A stretch of 64,000 nucleotides of DNA from Peribacillus tepidiphilus (GCF_009466385.1 NZ_WIAQ01000020.1:25355-89354), one strand, 5' to 3'. Numbered from the stretch's first letter, positions 54,326-63,887 are shown. Translations and numbers: made by a program. Notes: generated by a model not told the origin, from the sequence alone.

Positions 54326-54388
54326 TACATTTAGAAGAAACATTCTAAAAAATTACGAGAAAAATTTATTTTCTTATGGATTTTCTTC

Positions 54389-54419
54389 AAAAGGGCTTTT
54401 CATTTGAGAAAGCCCTTTT
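54389..54419. terminator. Terminator of yutF
   Basis: AAAAGGGCTTT and AAAGCCCTTTT form a perfect stem with a 9-nt loop. It lies 4 nt after the yutF stop on the minus strand. Confidence 0.85.
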
Positions 54420-54422
54420 CCT

Positions 54423-55187
54423 TTAGAATTTCCATTCATCTAGAGAATGAACGACATAGGTTGGTTGTTTTTCATAGCCTTTTAACAGTTCAGGGGTCGT
54501 GACTCCTGTATGAACGAGTAAAGTATCCAATCCTGCATTCATGCCGGCTAATATATCCGTATCGTAATTATCGCCAATCATTAATGTTTCTTCTTTTGCT
54601 GTACCTAACACCTTAAGTGCCTGCTCCATGATCACGGACTCCGGCTTTCCAATAAAAATGGGCTTTGTTTGTGTGGAAACGGCCACAACGGATGTAAGAG
54701 ATCCATTACCAGGCAAAAGGCCTCTCTCTGTGGGAATTGCTATATCTCCGTTTGTAGAAATGAAGGTTGCTCCATTTCTTACACCAAGACAAGCCTTAGC
54801 CAGCTTTTCATAGGTAATGCCTCGGTCGATGCCCATTACAACAAAGTCTGGGTTTTCATCAACAAATGTAAAGCCTTTCTCTTTTAAAGCTTGAATAATA
54901 CCTTCCTCGCCTACCACATAAACCGTTGCATCCTGCTTTATGCTGTATATATAGTTAGCCGTTGCTTGACTTGTTGTAAACACTTGATGATCTTCAGTAG
55001 GAATATCGAAATTTCTTAGCTTTTCAGCTACTTGCTCAGGCGTTCTTGAAGAGTTGTTAGTAACGAAAAGATATGGTAAACCTTTCTCTTTTAAGGTTGT
55101 AACAAATTTTGCTGCTTCTTCAATTCTTTCTGTACCTCTGTACATGGTACCGTCTAAATCAATTAAAAATCCTTTATACTGCTTCAT
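54423..55187 (-). CDS. yutF: HAD-IIA phosphatase YutF (NagD-like)
   Basis: The product (254 aa) has the HAD motifs DLDGTMYRG (nucleophile Asp and acid Asp), FVTNNSSRTP, the lysine in IGKPESVIM and MIGDNYDTDI. The C2A cap places it with NagD; it should dephosphorylate small phosphates such as nucleotides or sugar phosphates. Start ATG lacks a strong Shine-Dalgarno (AGGAGT at 9 nt). Confidence 0.93.
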   Translation of the reverse strand: MKQYKGFLIDLDGTMYRGTERIEEAAKFVTTLKEKGLPYLFVTNNSSRTPEQVAEKLRNFDIPTEDHQVFTTSQATANYIYSIKQDATVYVVGEEGIIQALKEKGFTFVDENPDFVVMGIDRGITYEKLAKACLGVRNGATFISTNGDIAIPTERGLLPGNGSLTSVVAVSTQTKPIFIGKPESVIMEQALKVLGTAKEETLMIGDNYDTDILAGMNAGLDTLLVHTGVTTPELLKGYEKQPTYVVHSLDEWKF

Positions 55188-55275
55188 TTATTTTCACTCC
55201 TAATCGGAATTAGCAACAATCAGAACAAAAATACTTTTATCATAGTTGATGAAGGAATAAAACTTAAAACAAAAT

Positions 55276-55300
55276 TCTGCAAGCTATTAAAGCTTGCAGA
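55276..55300 (-). terminator. Terminator of yutE
   Basis: TCTGCAAGCT and AGCTTGCAGA form a perfect 10-bp stem; the minus strand continues ATTTTGTTTT. It lies 20 nt after the yutE stop. Confidence 0.8.
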
Positions 55301-55319
55301 TTTAATGAGCGCTTTATTC

Positions 55320-55757
55320 TTATTTTTTAAAAGCAGATACTGGACCAAGCTCGTTAGTTAGGTAATCTCTAATGGCCTTAGGATATTGCTTAAATGCAGG
55401 AGCATGTTTTACGATTTGTTCTTTCATTTCTTGATGGTCTATTTCAAGGTAGTCTTGTACGACCATTTTCCTCAAAGGAAGGACTTCCTTAAAAGAACGG
55501 CTCATTTCTTCTGAAATGACCTTTTCGTCAGTCAGAATATCAATGATATCCTCATAACTTCCAGGATCACGCATGATAAATCCGTCAATCATGCTATTGC
55601 CAACATCTAAGACGGAATCGATCAAGGATTGTACAATTCTTTCTAGAGCAAGGCCCTCGACCGGTTTTCCCCAATCACTTGCACGATCTAAAAGCTCTAA
55701 TCGTTTTTCAAGATAAACTAAGATATCTTCAATTTTTTGTCGGTCTACAAAATACAT
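55320..55757 (-). CDS. yutE: HepT-like DUF86 protein YutE
   Basis: The product (145 aa) has the helical HEPN fold of HepT RNases, but the catalytic RX4HXY motif reads RKMVVQDY (Arg96, Gln101, Tyr103), so histidine is glutamine. No MntA nucleotidyltransferase partner is adjacent. B. subtilis YutE, as I recall it, has the same change, so it is an old lineage feature and the protein is probably not an RNase toxin. Cotranscribed with the EAL gene upstream (21 nt gap). Confidence 0.9.
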   Translation of the reverse strand: MYFVDRQKIEDILVYLEKRLELLDRASDWGKPVEGLALERIVQSLIDSVLDVGNSMIDGFIMRDPGSYEDIIDILTDEKVISEEMSRSFKEVLPLRKMVVQDYLEIDHQEMKEQIVKHAPAFKQYPKAIRDYLTNELGPVSAFKK

Positions 55758-55778
55758 GGTCCTACTCCCTTTCGTGAT

Positions 55779-57092
55779 CTAGGATGAGAATTTTACTTTT
55801 TCAATTTTTGCAGGACGAGCGTAGTAGTAGCCTTGCGCTAACTCTACCTTATTTTTTGATAATACCATAGCTTCTTTTTCACTTTCAATTCCTTCAGCCA
55901 CAACAATAGAGCCGGTTTCCTTCGCAATTAACAGCAGCCCCTTAAGCATGGATTCCTTTACAGGGCTATTATCGATATTATGGATCACACTTCTGTCTAT
56001 CTTAATAATATCAGGCATGAGTTCATTTATTGTATGAAAGCTAGCGTAACCTGCCCCTGTGTCATCGACGGCTATTCGCAGCCCCATTTTACGCAGCTCC
56101 CGTATATTGGATAGTAAATGGTCAATTCCTTCAATTGAGTCTCTCTCTGTTATCTCAATTACAATTTGTGAAGGCAATACGTAAGAATAAATCCCTAAAA
56201 GGTTCTTCATTTCCTTCAAAAATCGCGGATTACCAACTGTCATAGGGGTAAAGTTGATGAAAACATTTTGAGAAGAACCGTTTAACGAAATTTGCTGCAA
56301 TGTCTTTTCTAAAACAATAATTTCTAAATCATACAATAACCCTGTTTGCCTGGCAACAGAAAATAAACGAAGTGGATTTTCCATTTCTGTACCTGCAGGT
56401 CCCCTTGTCAATACCTCATATGCCTTAATTTCCCTCGTAGCTACATCAAAAATAGGTTGAGCCAGAAGGCGGATATCCTTTGAATTGATGATTTGTGTCA
56501 TAGTATAAAGCAAATGATTGAACTCAGACTGAATCTTTTTTTCTGCCATTGCAACAGCCTGTTCCTGTGCTTTGTTTATAGCCTCTTCTAATGAGTAATG
56601 CCTCTTGTCCATAAACATATAGCCTGAATTCAATTGAACTTCCAAAGCAGGACATATAATCGATAAGCGCTGCATTACATCCTCTATAATACGGAATGAC
56701 TTTATGTCTATTTCAGATAAATATAATTTTTTAGGATCCACTTTTAAAAAAACAGTAATTCCTTCGCTATGATAGTCATGAATAACCAGGATATTTTCCT
56801 CATGTAAAATCCCACTCGCAGACAATTGAAACTCTTTTTTTAGCAAAGATGTCAAATGATGAATACCTGCCGTTCCAACCTTTTCAGTCAAATCCCTTAA
56901 ATTGCTGACTTGAAAAAAGAGCACAGCTACTTCAAAACCGTTCTTAAAAGCTCTTTCTACACTTGAAACTAAAGGGTTTCGAAGGATGAATTGCGGTGGA
57001 TAATAGCGCAATTTTTCTTGCGGCAAAAAAATTTTGAACCAGCTGAGTAAATTATTTTTCTTAAAACGATGATACGTAGACAAAAGACTCAT
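55779..57092 (-). CDS. EAL-domain c-di-GMP phosphodiesterase with degenerate GGDEF region
   Basis: The product (437 aa) has an N-terminal region (about 50-190) with a GGDEF-like fold but no GGDEF signature (HSEGIT occupies that place), followed by an EAL domain: E226-V-L (EVL in place of EAL), Asn280, Glu313, Asp343-Asp344, Lys364, Glu400 and Gln420 are all present, so phosphodiesterase activity is likely. No membrane segment. First gene of a two-gene unit with yutE. Confidence 0.9.
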   Translation of the reverse strand: MSLLSTYHRFKKNNLLSWFKIFLPQEKLRYYPPQFILRNPLVSSVERAFKNGFEVAVLFFQVSNLRDLTEKVGTAGIHHLTSLLKKEFQLSASGILHEENILVIHDYHSEGITVFLKVDPKKLYLSEIDIKSFRIIEDVMQRLSIICPALEVQLNSGYMFMDKRHYSLEEAINKAQEQAVAMAEKKIQSEFNHLLYTMTQIINSKDIRLLAQPIFDVATREIKAYEVLTRGPAGTEMENPLRLFSVARQTGLLYDLEIIVLEKTLQQISLNGSSQNVFINFTPMTVGNPRFLKEMKNLLGIYSYVLPSQIVIEITERDSIEGIDHLLSNIRELRKMGLRIAVDDTGAGYASFHTINELMPDIIKIDRSVIHNIDNSPVKESMLKGLLLIAKETGSIVVAEGIESEKEAMVLSKNKVELAQGYYYARPAKIEKVKFSS

Positions 57093-57269
57093 TCCTTCCG
57101 GTTCCGCAAAAAAAAGAATAATATAAACAAGACTATTTTATCACATATACGGTTAATATTGGCATTGTTTTATTCTATTTAACCAAGCGAAAAATTTTCA
57201 TTACACTGACTAAAGGTAACTATTTTGATAAAATAAATAACGGATTAATAAGAAATGGAGGAATATTCT

Positions 57270-58238
57270 GTGGACCGTGAGCTTGCAATGGAAATCGTTC
57301 GTGTCACTGAAGCTGCAGCCATAGCATCTGCACAATGGATGGGCAGAGGAAAGAAAAATGAAGCGGATCATGCTGCAACCAATGCAATGAGAAAGATGTT
57401 TGATTCGGTAAATATGGCTGGGACTGTAGTAATAGGTGAAGGTGAATTAGATGAAGCACCTATGTTATATATCGGAGAAAAGCTCGGTACCGGCATGGGA
57501 CCGGAAGTCGATATAGCTGTTGATCCTCTTGAGGGTACAACAATTGTAGCAAAGGGACATAACAACGCAATGGCTGTTATAGCGGTAGCCGATAAAGGAA
57601 CACTTTTGCATGCGCCTGATATGTATATGGAGAAAATTGCAGTCGGTAGAAAGGCTGCTGGGAAAATCAACATTGATGATCCAATTGAGAAAACGATTGA
57701 CATTGTGGCCGAGGCAAATAACAAGCGTATTCAAGATTTGACGGTTATTATTCAAGAAAGAGACCGCCATCAGGAAATCATTGACCGTGTTAGGGCAAAA
57801 GGGGCAAGAGTGATCCTTTTTGGAGACGGTGATGTGGGCGCATCGATTGCAACTGCCTTCCCGAATACTGGAGTCGATCTATTCGTGGGAATAGGGGGAG
57901 CTCCTGAGGGTGTTATTTCTGCTGTAGCACTGAAATGCTTAGGAGGCGATATGCAGGCAAGACTCGTTCCACAGTCAATAGAAGAGGAAGAACGATGCAT
58001 TCAAATGGGACTACATAATCCTCGACAGCTTCTTACATTAGATGATCTTGTATCTGGCGATGATGCCATTTTTGCGGCAACAGGCGTTTCAAGCGGTGAA
58101 CTTTTGCAAGGGGTACGTTTTTTAGGTGGAGACTTGGTTGAAACAGATAGTATTGTGATGAGAAGCAAAACAAAAACTGTCCGCTTCATTAAAGCCCATC
58201 ACCATTTAGAGCACAAGCCTCATTTAATATTTGTTTAA
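57270..58238 (+). CDS. glpX: Class II fructose-1,6-bisphosphatase GlpX
   Basis: The product (322 aa) matches Glp[42 protein letters not shown], the metal site [10 protein letters not shown] and [14 protein letters not shown]. It hydrolyses fructose-1,6-bisphosphate in gluconeogenesis. GTG at 57270 has GGAGG at 8 nt; an in-frame ATG at 57255 lies within the Shine-Dalgarno. Followed closely by the DUF3055 gene. Confidence 0.95.
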   Translation: MDRELAMEIVRVTEAAAIASAQWMGRGKKNEADHAATNAMRKMFDSVNMAGTVVIGEGELDEAPMLYIGEKLGTGMGPEVDIAVDPLEGTTIVAKGHNNAMAVIAVADKGTLLHAPDMYMEKIAVGRKAAGKINIDDPIEKTIDIVAEANNKRIQDLTVIIQERDRHQEIIDRVRAKGARVILFGDGDVGASIATAFPNTGVDLFVGIGGAPEGVISAVALKCLGGDMQARLVPQSIEEEERCIQMGLHNPRQLLTLDDLVSGDDAIFAATGVSSGELLQGVRFLGGDLVETDSIVMRSKTKTVRFIKAHHHLEHKPHLIFV

Positions 58239-58263
58239 ACTATATCTGGAAGAAGGGGTTCGG

Positions 58264-58530
58264 ATGGAAGAAAGATTTTATTTATATAATGATTTAGAAC
58301 AAACAAAAACACGTTTTGTAAGCTTTGTTGGAAAAAACCAACGCTTTGACCTCGCTATTGTGTCATCAGAACGGTTCTATGGAAAACAGCTTGTGCTGGA
58401 CATGCAGGGAAATCGTTTTGCGATAATCGGACATGATGACCTTGAGGAAGAAGGCTATATCGAACACGCATTTCAATTAAATGAAGAAGATGCCAATGAG
58501 CTGATTTCTTTTTTATCTGAAGTTGTGTAA
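58264..58530 (+). CDS. DUF3055 protein (SAV0927-like), 88 aa
   Basis: The product is a small mixed alpha/beta protein: ERFYLYNDLEQTKTRFVSFVGKNQRFDLAIV, FGKQ-like middle and acidic helical end. Matches the DUF3055 family, function unknown. GAAGGGG lies 5 nt before the ATG at 58264. Probably cotranscribed with glpX (25-nt gap). Confidence 0.82.
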   Translation: MEERFYLYNDLEQTKTRFVSFVGKNQRFDLAIVSSERFYGKQLVLDMQGNRFAIIGHDDLEEEGYIEHAFQLNEEDANELISFLSEVV

Positions 58531-58606
58531 GTAATGAAAACTCATTTGTCTGGGAATTTTATTGGTAGAAGCTACAAAGCTTCGAATAAATTCTCTGGAG
58601 GTTCAA

Positions 58607-58885
58607 ATGAGCGACAATAAAGAAGACTATCATGATTTTTCCAATGTCGAGGCTCAAAGGAATTTCCTAGTTCCTGAATCATTGCCGGAAGGTCCATACG
58701 GTTCTATAATAGGAAAAGATGAGCCTGTTCAGAATAAGAGCACTCCGTGGAAAAAAGGGCAACGCTATTACAGTGCATTCAATTACGAAAATAAAACATT
58801 GCATAAAAATTTGCCAAGACAAATGGACGGCGCCCACCCTACTCATGATGATCCGGACCATGATCGTCAGGAACCCTATTTTTAG
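58607..58885 (+). CDS. Small hydrophilic cytosolic protein, 92 aa
   Basis: The product begins MSDNKEDYHDFSNVEAQRN and is hydrophilic, proline- and charge-rich, ending HPTHDDPDHDRQEPYF. Similar proteins in Bacillus are annotated only as cytosolic proteins. TGGAGG lies 5 nt before the ATG at 58607. Third gene of the glpX transcript. Likely disordered. Confidence 0.78.
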   Translation: MSDNKEDYHDFSNVEAQRNFLVPESLPEGPYGSIIGKDEPVQNKSTPWKKGQRYYSAFNYENKTLHKNLPRQMDGAHPTHDDPDHDRQEPYF

Positions 58886-58888
58886 AAT

Positions 58889-58920
58889 AAAAGTGCCCTG
58901 CTCCATGCAGCGGCACTTTT
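58889..58920. terminator. Convergent terminator before yutD
   Basis: AAAAGTGCC and GGCACTTTT form a 9-bp stem with A and T tails on both sides. Confidence 0.88.
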
Positions 58921-58921
58921 A

Positions 58922-59197
58922 TTATCTCCTCACTTTTTTCAAGACAAAATACGGGCAGCCAAAATTACAGTATTCATACAGGTATTCTGTAAGCGTACTG
59001 ATTTTGGTATCGAAGGTCGCTTTTTGATTCTGATCATCAAAAAAGCCCTTAAGTCTTAATTGTCCATACCCCCAATCTCCCACGATGTAATCGTATTTAT
59101 TTAATATTTCACTATATCTGGCACGAAAAGCCTCTTCATTAAAACCATTTCGATAATCTTTTACAACCTCAAAAGTCAAATTATTTATGGATATCAT
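58922..59197 (-). CDS. yutD: YutD-like protein (DUF1027)
   Basis: The product (91 aa) matches YutD: YRNGFNEEAFRARYSEILNKYDYIVGDWGYGQLRLKGFF and CNFGCPYFVLKK. No function established. GAGGGTG precedes the ATG. Slightly shorter than B. subtilis YutD. Confidence 0.88.
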   Translation of the reverse strand: MISINNLTFEVVKDYRNGFNEEAFRARYSEILNKYDYIVGDWGYGQLRLKGFFDDQNQKATFDTKISTLTEYLYEYCNFGCPYFVLKKVRR

Positions 59198-59311
59198 GAT
59201 TTCACCCTCTTGAAAAAACAGTGTGTGATTAAATTATAACTGATTCCCCATCAATTACTAAGCTAAATTTTATGCTTAATTGGTCATTCTAGTAATGAGG
59301 AGGTGCTTTAC

Positions 59312-59944
59312 ATGATAAAAAAAGCATTAGCTATAATAGGGATCTCTTCTTTTGTTACACTTTCTGCGTGCACAAATCAATTGGCACAAGATGATCATAC
59401 AATAAGAGATTCTCTCACGCCAACAAGGGTTAATTCCCCAACTCAGCTATACGATGAAGACTACCGGAGATTGAAAAATGACACTGAAGATTTTGGATTT
59501 ATTCGTCTACAAAAAACAGGTGTAAATCAGATGAATAGTTTCAACAATAGGGCACCAGGCCTAGACCGGGAGCAGCTCGCTGATGTTATTTCCCATTTGT
59601 GTTTACAGCTTCCGGGAATTGAAGATGTATCCACACTTGTAACGGATGAAGAAGTATTAATTGTATATGATACAAAGGCAAAAAACCGCTTTGAATCTGC
59701 AGATCAAGTGAAGAAGGCAGCACTTTCAGCTGTACCACGTTACTTTCATGTGTATGTTAGCGATAATACAAGCCTAGCGCAAAACATCGAGAATTATGCA
59801 ACACTTGAAACTGGCAGCCCAAATGTTGAAAGCATGATTTCAAAAACGATTGAACAAATGAAAAAATCTCCTCAAGGCCGTAAGATCAGCAAAGTAGAGA
59901 ATGAAAACGGAGAAATGAAAGACGAACAAAATGGGATGAAATAA
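59312..59944 (+). CDS. yutC: YhcN/YlaJ-family spore lipoprotein YutC
   Basis: The product (210 aa) has a lipoprotein signal (FVTLSAC, Cys20) and a Spore_YhcN_YlaJ domain (LADVISHLCLQLPGIEDVSTLVTDEEVLIVYD). Related lipoproteins are made in the forespore and help germination or outgrowth. GAGGAGG is 8 nt before the ATG at 59312. Confidence 0.9.
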   Translation: MIKKALAIIGISSFVTLSACTNQLAQDDHTIRDSLTPTRVNSPTQLYDEDYRRLKNDTEDFGFIRLQKTGVNQMNSFNNRAPGLDREQLADVISHLCLQLPGIEDVSTLVTDEEVLIVYDTKAKNRFESADQVKKAALSAVPRYFHVYVSDNTSLAQNIENYATLETGSPNVESMISKTIEQMKKSPQGRKISKVENENGEMKDEQNGMK

Positions 59945-59962
59945 AAAGATTTAAGTGCTTAG

Positions 59963-59989
59963 GGTGCTGTTTCTAATTGGAACAGCACC
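59963..59989 (+). terminator. Terminator of yutC
   Basis: GGTGCTGTT and AACAGCACC form a 9-bp stem with TTCTTT after it. Confidence 0.8.
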
Positions 59990-60025
59990 TTCTTTATGAA
60001 AGAGATGTTATGCAAGTTTTAAAGC

Positions 60026-60066
60026 AAAAAAGTGACTTGAGCCCACAAGCAAGTCAAGTCACTTTT
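60026..60066 (-). terminator. Terminator of lipA
   Basis: AAAAGTGACTTG and CAAGTCACTTTT form a perfect 12-bp stem; the minus strand continues T-rich (TTTGC). Lies 10 nt after the lipA stop. Confidence 0.85.
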
Positions 60067-60075
60067 CGAATGTTA

Positions 60076-60990
60076 TTAGGCATTCTTGGCTTCTTCACCT
60101 TGAAGTTGACGGTGTTTTGCGGCTGCATTAACTTGTTCATCTGCATGGTAAGAAGAACGAACCAATGGGCCAGCCTCACAATGACTAAAGCCTTTGGAAA
60201 GAGCAATTTCTTTTAATTCTGCAAACTCTTGCGGAGTATAGTATTTTTCAACCTTCAAATGTTTTTTGGAAGGCTGTAAATATTGACCAATTGTCATGAT
60301 ATCTACATGATTTGCGCGCAAATCATCCATTGTTTCGATTATTTCTTCCTTCGTTTCACCAAGGCCAATCATTAAGCTTGATTTCGTTGGAATGTCCGGC
60401 TGCATTTCCTTAGCTCTCCGCAAAAACTCAAGGGAACGTTCGTATTTTGCTCGAGCACGAACTCGGTCAGATAGTCTTCTGACGGTCTCAATATTATGAT
60501 TTAAAATGTCTGGCTTAGCATCCATCAAAGTCTTAAGATTTTCATAAACTCCACCCATGTCAGAAGGTAATACTTCTATGGAAGTAAACGGACTTTTTCT
60601 GCGTATCGCTCTTACTGTTTCCGCAAAAACAGCTGCTCCGCCATCCTTTAAGTCGTCCCTTGCAACAGCAGTTATTACAACGTGCTTAAGGTTCATTTGA
60701 ACAACAGAATCTGCTACACGTTTTGGTTCTGCCCAATCTAATTCAGTAGGCAAACCCGTTTTAACAGCGCAAAAACGGCAAGCTCGGGTACATGTATCCC
60801 CCAAAATCATAAAAGTAGCTGTTCGACGGACAGCCCAGCACTCATGAATATTCGGACACTTCGCTTCCTCACAAACTGTGTGAAGTTTTTTTTCACGCAT
60901 CATTTTTTTTAAACCGGTATAGTTCTCGTTTGTATTTAATTTTATTTTTAACCAATCTGGTTTACGAAGATACTCCTCTCTCTTGCTCAC
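60076..60990 (-). CDS. lipA: Lipoyl synthase
   Basis: The product (304 aa) is a radical SAM enzyme with the auxiliary cluster motif [12 protein letters not shown] (Cys40, 45, 51) and the SAM cluster CTRACRFC (Cys67, 71, 74). It inserts two sulfurs into octanoyl groups on lipoyl domains. GTG start. Nfu (yutI, 13 kb away) is the usual supplier of the sacrificial cluster. Confidence 0.96.
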   Translation of the reverse strand: MSKREEYLRKPDWLKIKLNTNENYTGLKKMMREKKLHTVCEEAKCPNIHECWAVRRTATFMILGDTCTRACRFCAVKTGLPTELDWAEPKRVADSVVQMNLKHVVITAVARDDLKDGGAAVFAETVRAIRRKSPFTSIEVLPSDMGGVYENLKTLMDAKPDILNHNIETVRRLSDRVRARAKYERSLEFLRRAKEMQPDIPTKSSLMIGLGETKEEIIETMDDLRANHVDIMTIGQYLQPSKKHLKVEKYYTPQEFAELKEIALSKGFSHCEAGPLVRSSYHADEQVNAAAKHRQLQGEEAKNA

Positions 60991-61186
60991 GAAGAAGTCA
61001 ACTCCATTCTTTCAGTATAAGAAAATTATACGCTTTCTTCTTTTGTCACTTTAACATAATAAAAATGAAATATACAAGTTTTACACTTTCGTTTCCATTA
61101 ATTTATATTAGTAAAGCTTTTCTTTTTTTCACAAACTAATCCTATGACTTGAGAACATTATACTTTCTGATGAAAGGAGAGTACTT

Positions 61187-62173
61187 GTGCAAAAATATAA
61201 GATGTTTGCTATTCTTTCTATCCTCTTTTTGTTAGTTCAGCCTATCCAGACAAAAGCGATCAGTAAAGACCCTTATAAAATCCGGATGGAACTATACATG
61301 CAGGTTGAAAAAGTCACAAACATCCCGTGGTATTATATTGCAGCTGCAGATCAATATGAACACAGCATAAGAAACGCTCGTAGGGATTTGCCTGATTCAG
61401 ATGGACCAGTTGGAATCTACATAGAATCAGAAAAATGGAGAGGTATTTCAAATCCTGACGTTTCTGATGAGAATCCGCATTCCATCTTGTATTTTGATGG
61501 AATCGGTCGTGATGCAAATGGTGATGGAAAAGCCAGCTTACGAGACCCACGGGATGTTTTATTTTCATTTGCTAATCAACTATTAGAGTATGGAACGGAT
61601 GAAGATAATTTAAGGATGGGTCTATGGGATTATTACAAACGAGATAAAGCAGTCGGCATTATCATGGGAAATGCTAAGCTTTTCCAGAAATACGGACGAA
61701 TCAATTTAACCGACAAAGCATTTCCAGTTCCAGTTTTCAGCCATTACAGCTATAAAAATACATGGGGAATGGCAAGAGGATGGGGAGGAAGGAGATCTCA
61801 TGAAGGTACAGATATTTTCGCAGATTACGGTTTGCCCGTTCGTTCAACATGCTATGGAATCATTGAAATGAAGGGCTGGAATAAATACGGTGGATGGCGA
61901 ATAGGCATACGGGATATTCATAACACGTATCACTATTTTGCCCACTTAAGCGGTTTCGCAAAAGGCCTCAAAATCGGGCAAATCGTAGAACCTGGTATGG
62001 TAATCGGAGGAGTAGGAAGCTCAGGTTACGGACCACCGGGAACATCAGGCAAATTCCCTCCACACCTTCACTACGGAATGTATAAAGACAATGGGTATAT
62101 AGAATGGAGCTTTGATCCTTATCCGCATTTAAAGCTATGGGAAAGACAGGCACGAGCTAAAAACAGGAAATAA
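61187..62173 (+). CDS. lytH: L-Ala-D-Glu endopeptidase LytH (M23)
   Basis: The product (328 aa) has a signal peptide (MFAILSILFLLVQPIQTKA), an N-terminal region with a DANGDGKASLRDPRD motif and a C-terminal M23 domain with HEGTD (first His and Asp) and HLHYG (HxH). In B. subtilis LytH is made in the mother cell under SigK and trims spore cortex peptidoglycan. GTG start after GGAGAG. Confidence 0.93.
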   Translation: MQKYKMFAILSILFLLVQPIQTKAISKDPYKIRMELYMQVEKVTNIPWYYIAAADQYEHSIRNARRDLPDSDGPVGIYIESEKWRGISNPDVSDENPHSILYFDGIGRDANGDGKASLRDPRDVLFSFANQLLEYGTDEDNLRMGLWDYYKRDKAVGIIMGNAKLFQKYGRINLTDKAFPVPVFSHYSYKNTWGMARGWGGRRSHEGTDIFADYGLPVRSTCYGIIEMKGWNKYGGWRIGIRDIHNTYHYFAHLSGFAKGLKIGQIVEPGMVIGGVGSSGYGPPGTSGKFPPHLHYGMYKDNGYIEWSFDPYPHLKLWERQARAKNRK

Positions 62174-62188
62174 TCATATAAATATAAA

Positions 62189-62217
62189 GAAGGCTGCCAA
62201 AAAACCGACAGCCTTCT
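62189..62217. terminator. Convergent terminator between lytH and metS
   Basis: AGAAGGCTG and CAGCCTTCT form a perfect 9-bp stem with an 11-nt loop; T-tails are weak on both strands. Confidence 0.7.
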
Positions 62218-62222
62218 GGAAA

Positions 62223-62327
62223 TTAATTTTGCTTTGACTTTTTCACAGCATTTCCAATACTTGCAAGAAGTCCGCCCCAAATAATAACCATACCCACAAT
62301 CATCATTGCGATCGCGCTACCTGACAT
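62223..62327 (-). CDS. metS: MetS, small subunit of NSS-family transporter (34 aa)
   Basis: The 34-codon frame begins MSGSAIAMMIVGMVIIWGG and ends VKKSKQN: one membrane helix with a basic tail, typical of the methionine/alanine-importer small subunit MetS. Its ATG overlaps the stop of the transporter gene by one base (TAATG), so both are translated together. In Corynebacterium MetS is needed for MetP function. Confidence 0.9.
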   Translation of the reverse strand: MSGSAIAMMIVGMVIIWGGLLASIGNAVKKSKQN

Positions 62328-63838
62328 TATTGTGATACCTCCTTGCTTTCAGGAATTACTGTAACATCCTTTTTCCATTTAATTCCCATGAATACAAATC
62401 CTGCAATGAAAGCAATAGCGGCTACTAGCCAACCAGAGTATATGATAAAGCCTGTTGGATAGCCGCCGTAGTTTTCCTTGATATTGGTAATAACATTTTG
62501 CACCATCATATAACCAAGTACTATTGGTGTAATGACAGATAAGCAGATTCTCCACCAAGCCCCTAATCTCATATCAGAGATAGCATCTGCATGGCTCTGA
62601 AGTGTTTTTAATTCTCTTAAAACCCAAGCAACCAGAAGGACTTCTACAAGTCCTGCTAATGTAATACCAAATTGATTAATGAAGTAGTCAGCTGCATCCA
62701 AGAAATATAGACCACCTCTAGTTGCAAATAGAATGGAAATTACTGCTGCAGCTCCTCCGCCGACTAACACAGATTTTGTACGGGAAATATTAAACTTTTC
62801 TTGAACACCCGCGACAAAAGTTTCAACAATTGAAATTAATGAAGTTAATCCTGCCAGCACTAAACATACAAAGAATGCAAAACCGAAAAATCCGTTTAAT
62901 GCAGGGAACTCATTGATAATTTGAGGGAATACGACAAAAGCAAGTCCTACACCCGAGCTTACAACTTCATCTACTGCTACACCTTTTTGAGCAGCCATAA
63001 AGCCTAAAGCTGCAAATACCCCGATTCCAGCTAACAATTCAAAGCCTGAGTTTGCAAAACCAGTAATAAATGCATTGTTGGTAATATCTGTCTTTTTAGG
63101 TAAATAACTCGAATAAGTAACCATAATGGCAAAACCGATTGATAAACTAAAGAAAATCTGACCATAAGCAGCAACCCAAACTTTTGCGTTCATAATCTGT
63201 GACCAATCTGGTTTAAAGAATGCTTCAAGCCCTTGTACCGCTCCATCTAATGTTATTGCACGAATTACAATAATTGTAAAAAGAACAACTAATGTTGGGA
63301 GCATAAATTTATTTGCAGCTTCAATTCCCTTTTTAACACCTTTCACCAAAACCCCAAGCGTAATCATCCAAACCAATACGATTGGAATAAACACTCCAGG
63401 TACTACTCCTCCAATTTCACCAGGTGCTTCAGCAAGGTTTAAATACTTACCGAACAAGAATCCCTCTGTGTCTTTTCCCCAAGCTGTATTAAAAGAAAAG
63501 ACAGAATAGGACATAGCCCATGCGATAATAGCAGCGTAGTAGGTAGCAATAACAAAAGAAATAGCTATTTGCCACCAGCCAAGCCATTCAGAACCTCTTT
63601 TCAAACGCGCAAATGTTAATGGAGAAGAACCTCTGTATTTATGTCCAAGAGTAAACTCCAGAATAAGCAATGGGATCCCTGCCGTTAAAAGTGCAAATAA
63701 GTATGGTAGAAAGAATGCTCCCCCTCCATTTTCATACGCTACCGCTGGGAACCTCCAGATGTTTCCTAAACCTACAGCTGATCCAACTGCAGCTAAAACA
63801 AAACCTGCACGTGTCCCCCACTGTGGACGATTTTCCAT
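62327..63838 (-). CDS. metP: Sodium-dependent NSS-family amino-acid transporter (MetP-like)
   Basis: The product (503 aa) has 12 expected helices and NSS motifs: RAGFVLAAVGSAVGLGNIWRFP and NGGGAFFLPYLFALLTAGIPLLILEFTLGH in TM1-2 and FSLSIGFAIMVTYSSY in TM6. It should import methionine, alanine or another neutral amino acid with Na+. Paired with metS. Related to B. subtilis YocR. Start ATG follows AGGGGG. Confidence 0.92.
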   Translation of the reverse strand: MENRPQWGTRAGFVLAAVGSAVGLGNIWRFPAVAYENGGGAFFLPYLFALLTAGIPLLILEFTLGHKYRGSSPLTFARLKRGSEWLGWWQIAISFVIATYYAAIIAWAMSYSVFSFNTAWGKDTEGFLFGKYLNLAEAPGEIGGVVPGVFIPIVLVWMITLGVLVKGVKKGIEAANKFMLPTLVVLFTIIVIRAITLDGAVQGLEAFFKPDWSQIMNAKVWVAAYGQIFFSLSIGFAIMVTYSSYLPKKTDITNNAFITGFANSGFELLAGIGVFAALGFMAAQKGVAVDEVVSSGVGLAFVVFPQIINEFPALNGFFGFAFFVCLVLAGLTSLISIVETFVAGVQEKFNISRTKSVLVGGGAAAVISILFATRGGLYFLDAADYFINQFGITLAGLVEVLLVAWVLRELKTLQSHADAISDMRLGAWWRICLSVITPIVLGYMMVQNVITNIKENYGGYPTGFIIYSGWLVAAIAFIAGFVFMGIKWKKDVTVIPESKEVSQ

Positions 63839-63887
63839 ATTGATACCCCCTGTTGATACGACGTATTGTCAAAACTTTTATATTAAA

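Noticed and set aside
54044..54343. Two overlapping frames through array B on the minus strand
   Set aside because: Repeat-encoded, no Shine-Dalgarno, both exist for the same 21-bp reason.
55320..55757. MntA-HepT toxin-antitoxin system
   Set aside because: No nucleotidyltransferase partner and the catalytic His of the HepT motif is Gln.
61140..61186. SigK promoter of lytH
   Set aside because: Expected from B. subtilis, but no clear AC / CATANNNTA pair with proper spacing could be placed.
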